From: CAVWCW01 sp963753615 | Lineage (GTDB): Bacteria; Pseudomonadota; Gammaproteobacteria; Chromatiales; Chromatiaceae | Assembly (NCBI GenBank): GCA_963753615.1 | Contig: CAVWCW010000008.1 | Location: forward strand, 310,001-374,000 | Direction of reading: 5' to 3' | Length of the DNA: 64,000 nucleotides | In this document: positions 36,276-45,274 of the stretch, one piece after another | Layout of the letters: the number at the start of each line of letters is the position of its first letter | Position numbering within the stretch: the first letter of the stretch is position 1 | Translations under genes and position numbers: made by a program | Notes under the pieces: model-generated | The model's database searches: none | Seen by the model: the letters and a program-made list of their open reading frames with translations, nothing else | Told to the model about the DNA's origin: nothing

Positions 36276-38293
36276 GCGAAGACCCGGGGCCGCAGGCCGA
36301 GGTCGAGCGCCTGCGCGCCGAGATCGACTACCACAACCATCAGTACTACGTCCTCGACGATCCGAAGATTCCGGACGCCGAGTACGACCGCCTGCTGCGC
36401 CGGCTGCAGGACCTCGAGGCCGCCTACCCGGACCTGATCACTTCCGATTCCCCGACCCAGCGGGTCGGCGCGGAGCCCCTGGAGGCTTTCGCCGAAGTCG
36501 AGCACCGGGTGCCCATGCTGTCGCTCGAAAACGCCTTCGACGACCAGGAGCTGGAAGAGTTCGACCGCCGGGCTCGGGAGCGCCTGGAGGTCGAGCAGGT
36601 GACCTATGCCGCCGAGCCCAAGCTCGACGGCCTGGCAATCAGCCTGCTCTACGAGCAGGGCCGCCTGCTGCGTGCAGCCACCCGCGGCGACGGCCGGCGC
36701 GGCGAGGACGTCACCCTGGGGGTGCGTACCATCGGCTCGGTGCCCCTGCGCCTCAGCGGCAATGGTTACCCGTCGCGGCTGGAGGTGCGCGGCGAGATCT
36801 ATATGCCGCGGGCCGGCTTCGAGGAACTCAACCGGCGCGCCCGGGAGGCGGGCGACAAGACCTTCGCCAATCCCCGCAACGCCGCCGCCGGTTCGCTGCG
36901 CCAGCTCGACCCGCGCATCACCGCCAGCCGCCCCCTGGCCATGTTCTGCTACGGGTTTGGCGAAGCCGATGGGGGCAAACTGCCCGGGCGCCACAGCGAA
37001 GTCATGGCCCGCTTTGCGCAATGGGGCCTGCGCGTCTCGCCGGAGCTGCGGGTGGTGCAGGGCGCCGCCGGCTGCCTCGCCTATTACCGGGAGATCGCCG
37101 CCCGCCGCGATGCCCTCGACTACGACATCGACGGCGTGGTGTACAAGATCGACCACCTGGAGCAGCAGCAACACATGGGCTTCGTCTCCCGCGCCCCGCG
37201 CTGGGCGGTGGCCCACAAGTTCCCGCCCCAGGAAGAGCTGACCCGTATCCTCGACATCGACGTCCAGGTCGGTCGCACCGGCGCACTGACGCCGGTGGCC
37301 CGGCTGGAGCCGGTGCAGGTGGCCGGGGTGACCGTCACCAACGCCACCTTGCACAATGAAGACGAGATTCGGCGCAAGGACATCCGCATCGGCGACACCG
37401 TGATCGTACGCCGGGCCGGCGACGTGATTCCTCAGGTGGTGGGCGTGGTGGCGGCGCGGCGTCCGCGGGACGCCCGCGAGTTCATCATGCCGGCGCAATG
37501 CCCGGAGTGCGATTCCGAAGTGCTGCGTGCGGAGGGCGAGGCGGCAGCTCGCTGCAGTGGCGGCCTGTTCTGCCCGGCCCAGCGCAAGCAGGCGATTCGC
37601 CACTTCGCCAGCCGCCGGGCGATGGACATCGAGGGTCTCGGCGACAAGCTGGTGGACCAACTGGTGGAGCGCGACCTGGTTCATTCTCCGGCCGATCTTT
37701 ACGGGCTCGAGGCGGAGACCCTGGCCGGGCTCGAGCGCATGGGCGAGAAGTCCGCCGCCAATCTGGTCCAGGCCCTGGAACACAGCAAGCAGACCAGCCT
37801 CGGCCGGTTTCTGTTCGCGCTCGGCATCCGCGAGGTGGGGGAGGCGACCGCTCAGGCGCTGGCCCGCCACTTCGGCGGTCTCGAGGGTCTGCAGACGGCG
37901 GAGGAGGAGGTCCTGCAGTCGGTGTCCGATGTCGGCCCGGTGGTGGCCGCCCATGTCGCCGGCTTCTTTCGGCAGCCGCACAACCGGGAAGTGATCGAAG
38001 AACTGATCAAAGCAGGCGTCCATTGGCCTGCAGAGACCCCGGCGAGCGCCGCCGCCCAGCCGTTGGCCGGGAGAACCTTCGTGCTCACCGGCAGCCTCAG
38101 TCGCCCCCGAGGCGTGGTCAAAGAGGAACTGGAAGCCCTTGGGGCCAAGGTCACCGGGAGCGTGTCGAAAAAGACCGACTACCTGGTGGCTGGAGCAGAC
38201 CCAGGGTCCAAGCTGGCCAAGGCCGAAAAGCTGGAGGTAGCGGTGCTCGACGAGGCGGCATTGGAGCGGCTGCTGGCGGAGTCCCAGACCTGA
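36272..38293 (+). CDS. ligA: LigA, NAD+-dependent DNA ligase
   Basis: A 673-residue ligase sealing nicks with NAD+. In order: the NMN-binding Ia domain (HNHQYYVLDDPKIPDAEYD), the adenylation motif AEPKLDG (Lys117), OB fold, a Cys4 zinc finger (CPECDSEVLRAEG...CSGGLFCPAQ), helix-hairpin-helix repeats, and a C-terminal BRCT (AGRTFVLTGSLSRPRG). Length and architecture match E. coli LigA. The start ATGA overlaps the zipA stop, so translation is coupled. Confidence 0.96.
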   Translation: MSEDPGPQAEVERLRAEIDYHNHQYYVLDDPKIPDAEYDRLLRRLQDLEAAYPDLITSDSPTQRVGAEPLEAFAEVEHRVPMLSLENAFDDQELEEFDRRARERLEVEQVTYAAEPKLDGLAISLLYEQGRLLRAATRGDGRRGEDVTLGVRTIGSVPLRLSGNGYPSRLEVRGEIYMPRAGFEELNRRAREAGDKTFANPRNAAAGSLRQLDPRITASRPLAMFCYGFGEADGGKLPGRHSEVMARFAQWGLRVSPELRVVQGAAGCLAYYREIAARRDALDYDIDGVVYKIDHLEQQQHMGFVSRAPRWAVAHKFPPQEELTRILDIDVQVGRTGALTPVARLEPVQVAGVTVTNATLHNEDEIRRKDIRIGDTVIVRRAGDVIPQVVGVVAARRPRDAREFIMPAQCPECDSEVLRAEGEAAARCSGGLFCPAQRKQAIRHFASRRAMDIEGLGDKLVDQLVERDLVHSPADLYGLEAETLAGLERMGEKSAANLVQALEHSKQTSLGRFLFALGIREVGEATAQALARHFGGLEGLQTAEEEVLQSVSDVGPVVAAHVAGFFRQPHNREVIEELIKAGVHWPAETPASAAAQPLAGRTFVLTGSLSRPRGVVKEELEALGAKVTGSVSKKTDYLVAGADPGSKLAKAEKLEVAVLDEAALERLLAESQT

Positions 38294-38731
38294 GCCGGGT
38301 GCGAACCCGCATCTTTCACCAGGCCGCCATGGGGCTGCGCATAAGCGGCTGGAAAATCCAGACCTTGAATAGGACGCCGAAGGCGTCTGCAGCGAAACAC
38401 CCGGCATAACGCCGCCTGGCTATCGCACCCCTGGCTGGTTCCTGCACGCCTTGGCTAGCTCCGGTAGCTACGGCTATCGATTTCGCTCCAGAGCGGCGCC
38501 CAGACGCACAGGCCCTGCGCCAGGGAAGCGATACTCGGTGAAATATCCGGATGACAGATTGGCGGTATGGGCAGACCGCGCTTGATAACCGGGCTGCTCT
38601 CCCCCAACATGGGGGCTTTGCGTACGTGCGATCGGAGCCCGGTCCCGTAGCCTTTCCCACTTCGTTGGCCCCGGCGCTTGGGGCGCTTCGGCGCTTCGAG
38701 CCCTGTCCAAGACCCATCATTCGGAGAGAAC
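38294..38731. other. Intergenic region after ligA
   Basis: About 440 bases. A small GACGCC-GAA-GGCGTC hairpin lies at 38373-38387. Open minus-strand frames exist but have unlikely amino-acid composition and no ribosome site. The promoter for the next gene must lie here. Confidence 0.35.
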
Positions 38732-39016
38732 ATGAGTTCCCAGAGCAAAGAACAGCAGATCCTGGTCGTCATGCGCAAGGTGCTGGCTTCCATCATCAAG
38801 GACACTACCCCGGCACCCGGCACCCGGCACACCCTGTCCGATCGCACCATCCAGGACATCCGCCAATGCCTGGGCCTGATCTCGACCCGCGAGCGCGAAC
38901 TCGCCGACGATCAGGGTCTGGCGCAGGAGCGGCCCTACTACGCCGACGAAAAGCCGTCCGCGACCGTGGTACCGATGAGCCGCATCGGCAAATCCGAGAA
39001 GAAAGGGGAAGAGTAA
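38732..39016 (+). CDS. Conserved small protein of unknown function
   Basis: A 94-residue protein starting MSSQSKEQQILVVMRKVL, with GGAGAGAAC upstream. Features: a helical N-terminal half (LVVMRKVLASIIKDTTP), TIQDIRQCLGLISTRERELAD, then a basic/acidic tail. From memory similar ~90-residue proteins follow ligA in other gammaproteobacteria and are sometimes labelled segregation/condensation related, but I cannot support that label. Confidence 0.6.
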   Translation: MSSQSKEQQILVVMRKVLASIIKDTTPAPGTRHTLSDRTIQDIRQCLGLISTRERELADDQGLAQERPYYADEKPSATVVPMSRIGKSEKKGEE

Positions 39017-39084
39017 CACCGGGAAGCAGGCCCGAGGGCCGAGCTCGGAACGCGTCCGTCGCGGGGAGCGCCTGAAAAAGCGAA

Positions 39085-39111
39085 CGCCCGGACCCTTGCG
39101 GGTTCCGGGCG
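39085..39111 (+). terminator. Hairpin between convergent genes
   Basis: CGCCCGGACCC and GGGTTCCGGGCG pair around TTGC with one bulge. It lies between the small protein gene (ending 39016) and the PPIase gene (ending 39144) and can serve both strands. Confidence 0.65.
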
Positions 39112-39143
39112 CGGCTTCCAAACACGTCTAGCAGGGCAGCGAC

Positions 39144-40052
39144 TTATTCTTCCTTCTCTTCTTCTCCCCCTTCGTCGCTCTCCTCGGCCGCAGCCGCTTC
39201 GGGCTTCTTGGCGTACTTCTCGTTGACATCAATTTCAGAGCCTTGCACCAACTCGCCAATGTAAGCGGCCAGGGCTTGCTGCTTCAACTGGGTTTCGAGC
39301 TGAGCGCGCACCGAATCCAGGCTCGGCGGCTCCGGCTCGCGGCTGTCTTCGAGCAGGATCACATGCCAGCCGAACTGGGTCTGAACCGGTTCTTTGCTGT
39401 AGGTTCCTTTCTCCATGGCGGCGGTAGCTTCGGCAAACGGAGCCACCATCTGCTGGCTACCGAACCAGCCCAGGTCGCCGCCGCGGGGACCGCTCGGGCC
39501 GGTGGATTTTTCCTTGGCCAATTCGGCGAAGTCGGCACCACCGTCCAACTCCACGATCACGGCCTTGCCTTCGTCCTCGGATGCCACCAGGATGTGGCGG
39601 GCCTTGTATTCCACTTTCGGGGTATCGGCCAGCATTTTCTCGTATGCTGCCTGCAACTCGGCCTCGTCCAACTGGTACTCGTTTAGGAAGTTGAGCATGG
39701 TCATGCGGGCCAGGAACTGCTTTTTCTGAACCAGCAGTGCGTCCAGGACGTCCTCGCGTTTGTCCAGCTCCTGCTTTTCGGCTTCCTGGGCCAGGATATA
39801 GACCCGCAGTATCTCGCTGAAGGCGGCGCTCTGGGCCTGCGGAGAATTTTGCTGCATGCTCGGTTGACGCTTGCTCAAGTCTTGATAAAAGATTGAGAAT
39901 TGCTGGTTGGTGATGTTTTCTCCGTTGATCTGGGCGACGACGTCTTCTCCGAATTCGACGGTGGACTGCTCCTCCTCCGCGAACAAGCTGTTTGCGGCCA
40001 GCAGCAGGGTACCGGCGGCGACGGGGAGGGCGAGCTTCAGTTTCAGATTCAT
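39144..40052 (-). CDS. Periplasmic parvulin-type peptidyl-prolyl isomerase
   Basis: A 302-residue PpiC/SurA-like chaperone. Signal peptide (LALPVAAGTLLLAANSLFA), a SurA-N-like helical part, then the parvulin domain at about residues 145-240 (YKARHILVASEDEGK, GGDLGWFGSQQMVAPF, VQTQFGWHVILLED). The C-terminus is a Glu-rich tail (EESDEGGEEEKEE). It helps fold exported proteins. It is the second gene of a two-gene minus-strand unit after yciI, a known order. Confidence 0.9.
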   Translation of the reverse strand: MNLKLKLALPVAAGTLLLAANSLFAEEEQSTVEFGEDVVAQINGENITNQQFSIFYQDLSKRQPSMQQNSPQAQSAAFSEILRVYILAQEAEKQELDKREDVLDALLVQKKQFLARMTMLNFLNEYQLDEAELQAAYEKMLADTPKVEYKARHILVASEDEGKAVIVELDGGADFAELAKEKSTGPSGPRGGDLGWFGSQQMVAPFAEATAAMEKGTYSKEPVQTQFGWHVILLEDSREPEPPSLDSVRAQLETQLKQQALAAYIGELVQGSEIDVNEKYAKKPEAAAAEESDEGGEEEKEE

Positions 40053-40092
40053 GCAATGCTTCCTGTCAGTTGTTGAGGTGGTCGGTTGCAGT

Positions 40093-40392
40093 TCAGGGCA
40101 ATACCTTTTTGAAAGGCTTTACCTCGACCTGGGCATAGACACCGGCGGCGCGATAAGGATCCGCATCGGCCCAGGAACGGGCCGCTTCCAGGTCGGGGAA
40201 TTCGGCGACGATGAGGCTTCCGGAAAAACCGGCGTCTCCGGGATCTTCGCTATCGATGGCAGGATGCGGCCCCGCCAACAGCAGCCGACCCTCGTCACGC
40301 AGTAGTTGGAGTCGCTCGAGGTGGGCCGGTCGGGCCTGCAGCCGGGACTCCAGGCTGTCAGCGCGGTCGGTGGCAATGATGGCGTAAAACAT
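40093..40392 (-). CDS. yciI: YciI-family protein
   Basis: A 99-residue YciI-like dimeric alpha/beta barrel protein. Conserved features: MFYAIIATDRADSLE, LLLAGPHPAIDSED (HP pair) and WADADPYRAAGVYAQVEV (DPY motif). The function in E. coli is unknown. It is cotranscribed with the parvulin gene 40 bases downstream. The usual third member, yciB/ispA, is not in view. Confidence 0.9.
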   Translation of the reverse strand: MFYAIIATDRADSLESRLQARPAHLERLQLLRDEGRLLLAGPHPAIDSEDPGDAGFSGSLIVAEFPDLEAARSWADADPYRAAGVYAQVEVKPFKKVLP

Positions 40393-40633
40393 GCGTCGGT
40401 CCGAATTATTGTGATTTAGCCGTTAACGCTGCGCGAGGCCAAAGGGCGGGCACTGCTCCGGCTGCAAAAAGGCGTAAGCATACTGCGAACCCCGGTTGGC
40501 GGCAAACGCCGGGCAGGGAAGCGAGCATACCCGAAAATCGAAAAGCCGGCACCGGCGAAAACCTGGGATATAATCCGGGAATCGTCGTTTTACCGTCATC
40601 GAGATTGCCGCAATCTCCGCAAGGCAGCCAAAT

Positions 40634-41563
40634 ATGTCCCCAAAAGCAAAGATTCCCCATCGGTTGTTCGCCGCGATCCTGCTGGCATTTGCCGGCGCGG
40701 TTCCGAGTCGGGCCGCCGAAGTGCCGCCCGCCGAGCCGGTCGACACGCCTTTTTCAAAGTACCCCGATCTGAGGATGATGGAAGACGTGTTCGACGTCGA
40801 ACTGCCGGCCACCACCCCGAAACGCGGGGTGGAGCTTTCGATCAGCCCGCGCTTCGTCGACACGGTCAAGCAAGACTACCTCCGCATTCCGCTGCGTTTC
40901 AAATACGGCTTAACCAACAAGTGGGAATTCGCCGTGCGTCTGCAGCCCTATGTCAATAACCCGTCCCAGGGCGACCGCAAGAATGGGGTGGAGAATATTC
41001 GCTTCAGCACCAAGTACCATCTCGACCGGCCGCTGTTCGGTCAGGTGGAAAGCGCGCTCGGCATCGGGGTTACCCTGCCGTTGGAGGACGAAAAGGACGG
41101 CATCACCGACGGTTACAACCATTTCACGCCGTTCGTCACCGTCGCCCGCACCTACGATCTCAGCGGCGGCCGGCAGTGGCAGTGGTTCACGAGCGCGGAA
41201 TACGACATCCTGGGCGGCAATCCCGACCGCGGCGACAAGCCCGAAAAAGACGACGAGCTGTCCTTGCTCCCCGGGCTGATGTACGGGCCTCCAGGCTTCT
41301 GGCGCTATGTGTTCTACGTTGAATGGGACACCACCCGCATCGCCGGGGGCGATCGCGACGACGTCTTTCTGGTGCCGGGGGTGCTCTACGATCCGCCTCG
41401 CGGCCGCTACCGCTGGCTGCCGGGGGACTGGGAGTTCGAACTGGCAGGAAAGTTGGGCCTGGCCGATGCCAGCGACGACCACGGCGTCATCCTCAAGATC
41501 AAGATCGATTTTGCCTCGGTGATGAAGAGCGTCGGCTACGACCCAGGCGAGTCCTGGTTCTGA
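40634..41563 (+). CDS. Exported protein, probable outer-membrane beta-barrel
   Basis: A 309-residue protein with signal peptide (LFAAILLAFAGAVPSRAAE). The mature part alternates hydrophobic and polar residues in many short strands separated by turns, ending in aromatic SWF as barrel proteins often do. Examples are VELSISPRFVDTVKQ, LPLRFKYGLTNKWEFAVRLQPYV-like and SALGIGVTLPLED. No named family is recognised with confidence. The gene is alone between divergent and convergent neighbours. Confidence 0.7.
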   Translation: MSPKAKIPHRLFAAILLAFAGAVPSRAAEVPPAEPVDTPFSKYPDLRMMEDVFDVELPATTPKRGVELSISPRFVDTVKQDYLRIPLRFKYGLTNKWEFAVRLQPYVNNPSQGDRKNGVENIRFSTKYHLDRPLFGQVESALGIGVTLPLEDEKDGITDGYNHFTPFVTVARTYDLSGGRQWQWFTSAEYDILGGNPDRGDKPEKDDELSLLPGLMYGPPGFWRYVFYVEWDTTRIAGGDRDDVFLVPGVLYDPPRGRYRWLPGDWEFELAGKLGLADASDDHGVILKIKIDFASVMKSVGYDPGESWF

Positions 41564-41585
41564 GCCGGAACTGGCGCCCAGCACC

Positions 41586-42875
41586 TCATTGCTGGGCTTT
41601 CAGCCGATCGAGTGCCGCAGTCGAGCGTTGCGGATAGTCGTCGGGAAAGTACCAGACCCGGCTGCCCCCTGAATTGTCCTCTGCCTCAAGGCCGCGATCC
41701 GCTGGACGGGCTTCGAAGAGCAACTGGATCAACACGTCGGTGCTGACCCAGGGGTGGCTGTACCAGAAGTCGTGGGCGCCGCGCGCCATCCCCGGGAGGT
41801 GGCCGGCACTTATCCAGATGAAATCGACCGGGAGTTCCCGTGAGGCCTCTATCACCCATTGGGTTTCTTCCTCGCTTAATTCGCTCTTGTCGGGACGACC
41901 GGCCCGGGAGACACCATGTTGCATCGCGGCCAGTGCCAGCACCGTATCATCCGGGTTCACCGCCACTGTCACGTGATCCGGAATCCCCACGTAAGCGGCG
42001 AGATCGTCGAGAAAACCCCGAAACTCTACGTCCGGCGCAGCGAAATAGATCTCGCCCAGACGCAAGCGCTCCCGCACCTGGCCCATCGGTACGTCTCGGT
42101 ATTTTTCCGCCAGGGCTGCCAGGGCCGGGCTAAGGACCTGAGATCCTGCGCTGTAGGCCAGCACGTCGATGCGGCGCGCGTCGGTGTGTTCCGCCAGTAA
42201 TTCCAGCAAGCGCGCGAATACCGGTACCGTGCGGCGGGCGTTGTTGACGTCGACCGCGTAGCGAAACAGGCTTTCCGCCGAGGGCCAGGCGAAACTCATC
42301 ACCACCGAGTTGCGGCCGGTGAAGTGCCGGTACTGGGCCGCCTGGGCGCTGGCCCGGTAGAAATTGTTGTTGGCCCCATGCACGTACAGCGTCAAGTCTT
42401 TGTCCCGACTGTCCGCCAGGGCACGATTCACTGCGTCGAAGAATGCCTGAGCCTCGGGTGACAGCGGGTCGGCGCCGGCGGCATCCACCCGCGCCAGTTC
42501 TTCGGCATGCTCGAGCCGTAGCGGGATATCGCCGTCGCGCTCGGCGCTGGTGGAGATCCGGTGCAGATCCTCCCAGGCGACCTCCTCGCCACCGATGCTC
42601 ACCCAGGCTGCGCCGAGCCGCAGATCCTGGTCGAACAGTGTCAGATAGGCCCGGTCTTTCTTGGCCCCGGCGGGCAGGCGATTCGTGGCGTAGGCGACGA
42701 TCAGCCGGTTGTCCCGATCGCGTTCGGGATCGAGGGCAAAAGGGTCGTACTTTCCGGTCTGCAGGGCCTCGGGGGTCGGCATGAGATAGACCGTCGGCTG
42801 GCAAGCGGTCAGGGCCGCCAGCGCCAACAGCAGTCCGCAACCGCCGGCGATCCGGTGCATGATGCTGGGGTTCAT
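41586..42875 (-). CDS. Lipoprotein alpha/beta hydrolase of the DUF900 family
   Basis: A 429-residue putative lipoprotein (ALAALTACQP lipobox). The DUF900 hydrolase core is visible as LTLYVHGANNNF, MSFAWPSAESLFRYAVD and the nucleophile region VLAYSAGSQVLSP, where the elbow reads YSAGS instead of the usual HSMGS. Late in the sequence VDFIWISAGHLPGMARGAHDFWYSHPW probably supplies the catalytic His. The substrate is unknown. It is on the same strand as the AMP-ligase upstream but 165 bases away, so a shared operon is not established. Confidence 0.85.
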   Translation of the reverse strand: MNPSIMHRIAGGCGLLLALAALTACQPTVYLMPTPEALQTGKYDPFALDPERDRDNRLIVAYATNRLPAGAKKDRAYLTLFDQDLRLGAAWVSIGGEEVAWEDLHRISTSAERDGDIPLRLEHAEELARVDAAGADPLSPEAQAFFDAVNRALADSRDKDLTLYVHGANNNFYRASAQAAQYRHFTGRNSVVMSFAWPSAESLFRYAVDVNNARRTVPVFARLLELLAEHTDARRIDVLAYSAGSQVLSPALAALAEKYRDVPMGQVRERLRLGEIYFAAPDVEFRGFLDDLAAYVGIPDHVTVAVNPDDTVLALAAMQHGVSRAGRPDKSELSEEETQWVIEASRELPVDFIWISAGHLPGMARGAHDFWYSHPWVSTDVLIQLLFEARPADRGLEAEDNSGGSRVWYFPDDYPQRSTAALDRLKAQQ

Positions 42876-43040
42876 CTCGAGCCTCTCTCGTCACGGATTC
42901 TCTGGGCGATTCCGCAAGCCCAATGGCTTTTTGCCGGGGCCCGACCAATCGGGACAGAGCAGGAGCCAGGGGCAAGAAAACCTTGGCGTAGATTGTAACA
43001 GGGCTACCCGGCGCAGGATTACCGGATCCGAACCGAGAGC

Positions 43041-44381
43041 CTAACCCGTCGGTGTTTCGGCCTCATCAAGCACGCGCAGCAATTTCAATACCTGCTCCCG
43101 AGGCAACTTGCCGGTAGCAGTCCTGGGCAATCGGTCAACCAAATGCAGCGGTCGGGGCAGGAAAGACGCGTCGACAATGACGGCCAGGGCCTTCAACAGC
43201 TGTTGTTTCGTCAATCCGGGGGCTACCACCAAGGCCGCGAGATTTTGCTGATCCTCTTCGCGTTGCTCCGGCAACACGAAAACGCCGTCCACGACTCCGG
43301 GGATACTCAACAACTGATGGTTGAGGTCCATCAAAGAAGCGGGGGTTCCATCAACTTGCACTAGGTCGCCATCGGATCCCAACAGCCGAAAACGCTCCGG
43401 CGAGATGATCTCGACGCGGTCGTTGATCGGCGTGGGGTCCTGTAAATGTTTGCCCTGAACCCATGCCGCCTGCGCGTCGGCCGTAATCGACATGCCGCTG
43501 AATAGCTGCCAGTCGTCGTCTCGAACCCTACGCCGCCCAGCAATCGAACCGGTCTCGGTCGAACCGAAAATTTCGTACACTTCGGTCTTCATGCACTGCT
43601 CGGTTTCGGCGGCCAAACTCCGCTCCAAGGGCGCAGTGGCACAGACCACGAACGCCACCTCCGGCCAATCGAGTCCGGCAGACGCATAGTCCTCAAGGTG
43701 TCGGGGCGTGGTGATCAACACTCTAGGAGCCGGCAGACGCGCCAGGGCATCGCGCACATCCAACGCCAACAGTGGGGGGGCCGAGTGAACCCCAAGCCCT
43801 GCCTGCCAGGGCAGCACCACCGAGGCGGTGAGGCCATAAATCCCCCGGGGCGGGCCGGTGGCGACCAGGCTGCGCACCCCGCGAGCGCTGAACGGGAGAT
43901 GACCCAGGATCCCCCGGGCCTCTTCCACCAACCCGCCCCAGGACTTGGCTACTGGTTTGGGCTGACCGGTAGAACCTGAAGTGCATACAATCGCCACCGT
44001 CTGGTTACTTGGAATATCGGGGATGCTCGGTACGGCGGAAAGACGCCCCTGAAGCAGATCGTCGACGCGGATCTTGGGCAGATCGACGCCGTCGAGGGGA
44101 CTATCGACCAGGCAACAGCAGTCCGGATAAGCCTCCGCCATTCTCTTCACAACCTCCGGCCCCATATTCGGAGGCATCAGGGTAATCTGCCGACGGCGAA
44201 TGGCGGCGCCGAAACCCAACATAAAAAAGTACCGGTTATTGCATAGATTGAACAGGTGACCGGCTTCCGGCAAGCCCATTGCGACCCGTTCCAGTTCGGC
44301 ACGGAAGCGTTCAGCGTCTACATTCTCACCCTGACGCCAGGTCAAGGGCTGTTCGTCGGCGTGCACGAACAGGGCGGGCAT
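43041..44381 (-). CDS. AMP-dependent acyl/aryl-CoA synthetase-like ligase
   Basis: A 446-residue ANL-superfamily enzyme. ATP loop CTSGSTGQPKPVAKSW, motif YEIFGSTETGSIAGRR, and the C-terminal lysine segment LPRTATGKLPREQVLKLL are present, so it should be active. Its shape and short N-terminus resemble the acyl ligases of aryl-polyene/xanthomonadin clusters, but no ketosynthase, acyl carrier protein or COG4648 membrane protein is nearby. Start MPALFVHAD follows GGGGGCGAG. Confidence 0.8.
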   Translation of the reverse strand: MPALFVHADEQPLTWRQGENVDAERFRAELERVAMGLPEAGHLFNLCNNRYFFMLGFGAAIRRRQITLMPPNMGPEVVKRMAEAYPDCCCLVDSPLDGVDLPKIRVDDLLQGRLSAVPSIPDIPSNQTVAIVCTSGSTGQPKPVAKSWGGLVEEARGILGHLPFSARGVRSLVATGPPRGIYGLTASVVLPWQAGLGVHSAPPLLALDVRDALARLPAPRVLITTPRHLEDYASAGLDWPEVAFVVCATAPLERSLAAETEQCMKTEVYEIFGSTETGSIAGRRRVRDDDWQLFSGMSITADAQAAWVQGKHLQDPTPINDRVEIISPERFRLLGSDGDLVQVDGTPASLMDLNHQLLSIPGVVDGVFVLPEQREEDQQNLAALVVAPGLTKQQLLKALAVIVDASFLPRPLHLVDRLPRTATGKLPREQVLKLLRVLDEAETPTG

Positions 44382-44875
44382 CAGACTCGCCCCCTGAAAA
44401 GCGCCGGCCCGACAGCGCAGCCGAGAGTGGCCAGAAAACCCGATTGATCCCAGCGATCCAGGCACCGATTATCCATGCAGTCTCCAATACAATGAACCAT
44501 AGGAAGCCGCCTGGTTCCCCGCTTTTCCCATCCGGCCAAGAGTTCGCCAGGGTCGGTTGTCCAAGTCTGGCGACCTCCTTGCTGAACGTCACAAACGCCG
44601 GTGTTAGCACCTAGGCGGACTCTGAAAGTATAGCCAGCCTTGCCGTTGACGTGGACAGGGTTCGCGAACGGCACTTGGCCGCGGGGGCTGAGGCGCTGTC
44701 GGGCTGTCGTCTTCACGCACCAAACGCTTCCTTATTGCCCAGGTGGCTCAGCTGTTGAGCCACCGGGTGTCGTATTCTGGCGTTGTCAGGAGATTTGAGG
44801 GTGAGCCGCAGAACGGGCTTTCAGCGAGGGCAACGAGTGCGTGTTTTGCGACGGCGTTGGTTTGTCCCGTTGGGC
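44382..44875. other. Intergenic region with 9-bp palindrome
   Basis: About 490 bases. GGTGGCTCA-GCTGT-TGAGCCACC at 44742-44764 is a perfect 9-bp stem and may terminate the minus-strand gene that ends at 44876. Minus-strand open frames here are not supported by composition or start sites. Confidence 0.45.
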
Positions 44876-45097
44876 CTATTCCGCGGAGCCGTCCCCGCCT
44901 TCGCCGGTCTTTTCGATCAGCGGGCTCAGATCAAGGCATCTGATGGCCTGTGCGGCGAGTTCCCAACGGCCCTCGCAGCATAAGCCGCTGATTCCAGCCT
45001 CTTCGTATGCCCTCAAGGCGGCCTCAAGGCAGGCTGCTCGCAACGTTTCGGCGAATTGTAGTTGGTTCATCGGAATCCATGGAGCTCGGTCGGTCAT
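44876..45097 (-). CDS. Small protein of unknown function
   Basis: A 73-residue frame (from MTDRAPWIP) with FAETLRAACLEAALRAYEEAGISGLC and EGRWELAAQAIRCLDLSPLIE. The helical alternation and composition look coding, and similar short helical proteins exist in other gammaproteobacteria (from memory). None of the three possible start Mets has a clear ribosome site; the most upstream one lies in the operator-like site, so a downstream start is preferred. No function is proposed. Confidence 0.4.
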   Translation of the reverse strand: MTDRAPWIPMNQLQFAETLRAACLEAALRAYEEAGISGLCCEGRWELAAQAIRCLDLSPLIEKTGEGGDGSAE

Positions 45098-45126
45098 TTC
45101 AGGGCGAGTTATCGAAAATACCGATG

Positions 45127-45150
45127 ATAACATCTAATAAATTTCGTTAT
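45127..45150. promoter_or_regulatory. LysR-type operator-like site 1
   Basis: ATAAC, 14 bases, GTTAT: an inverted repeat within CCGATGATAACATC...TTCAAGATTA. A near-copy lies at 47269-47292. Of the ~39 aligned bases about 29 are identical between the two sites. It lies about 125 bases before the DsrC-fusion gene and upstream of the small minus-strand gene. Confidence 0.65.
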
Positions 45151-45274
45151 TCAAGATTAGTCGGGCCGAGTATATTGTCAACCGTACACCTTAACCTGAT
45201 AGCAGCGAATGCGAACACGCGGGTCGGGCGTGGATTGATTTCAACGATGTTGGATCGAGAACTGGGAAAAACCG

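Noticed and set aside
35954..38407. 817-codon open frame on the minus strand
   Set aside because: It is antisense to zipA/ligA, whose motifs are intact; the encoded residues are His/Gly/Arg/Gln-rich with no domain, typical of a GC-rich shadow frame.
38316..38720. Minus-strand frame after ligA
   Set aside because: Ser/Arg/Ala-rich with no start context; treated as non-coding.
44326..44716. Two minus-strand frames upstream of the AMP-ligase
   Set aside because: They overlap the ligase start, have no ribosome site, and I could not match them to the COG4648 protein expected in aryl-polyene clusters.
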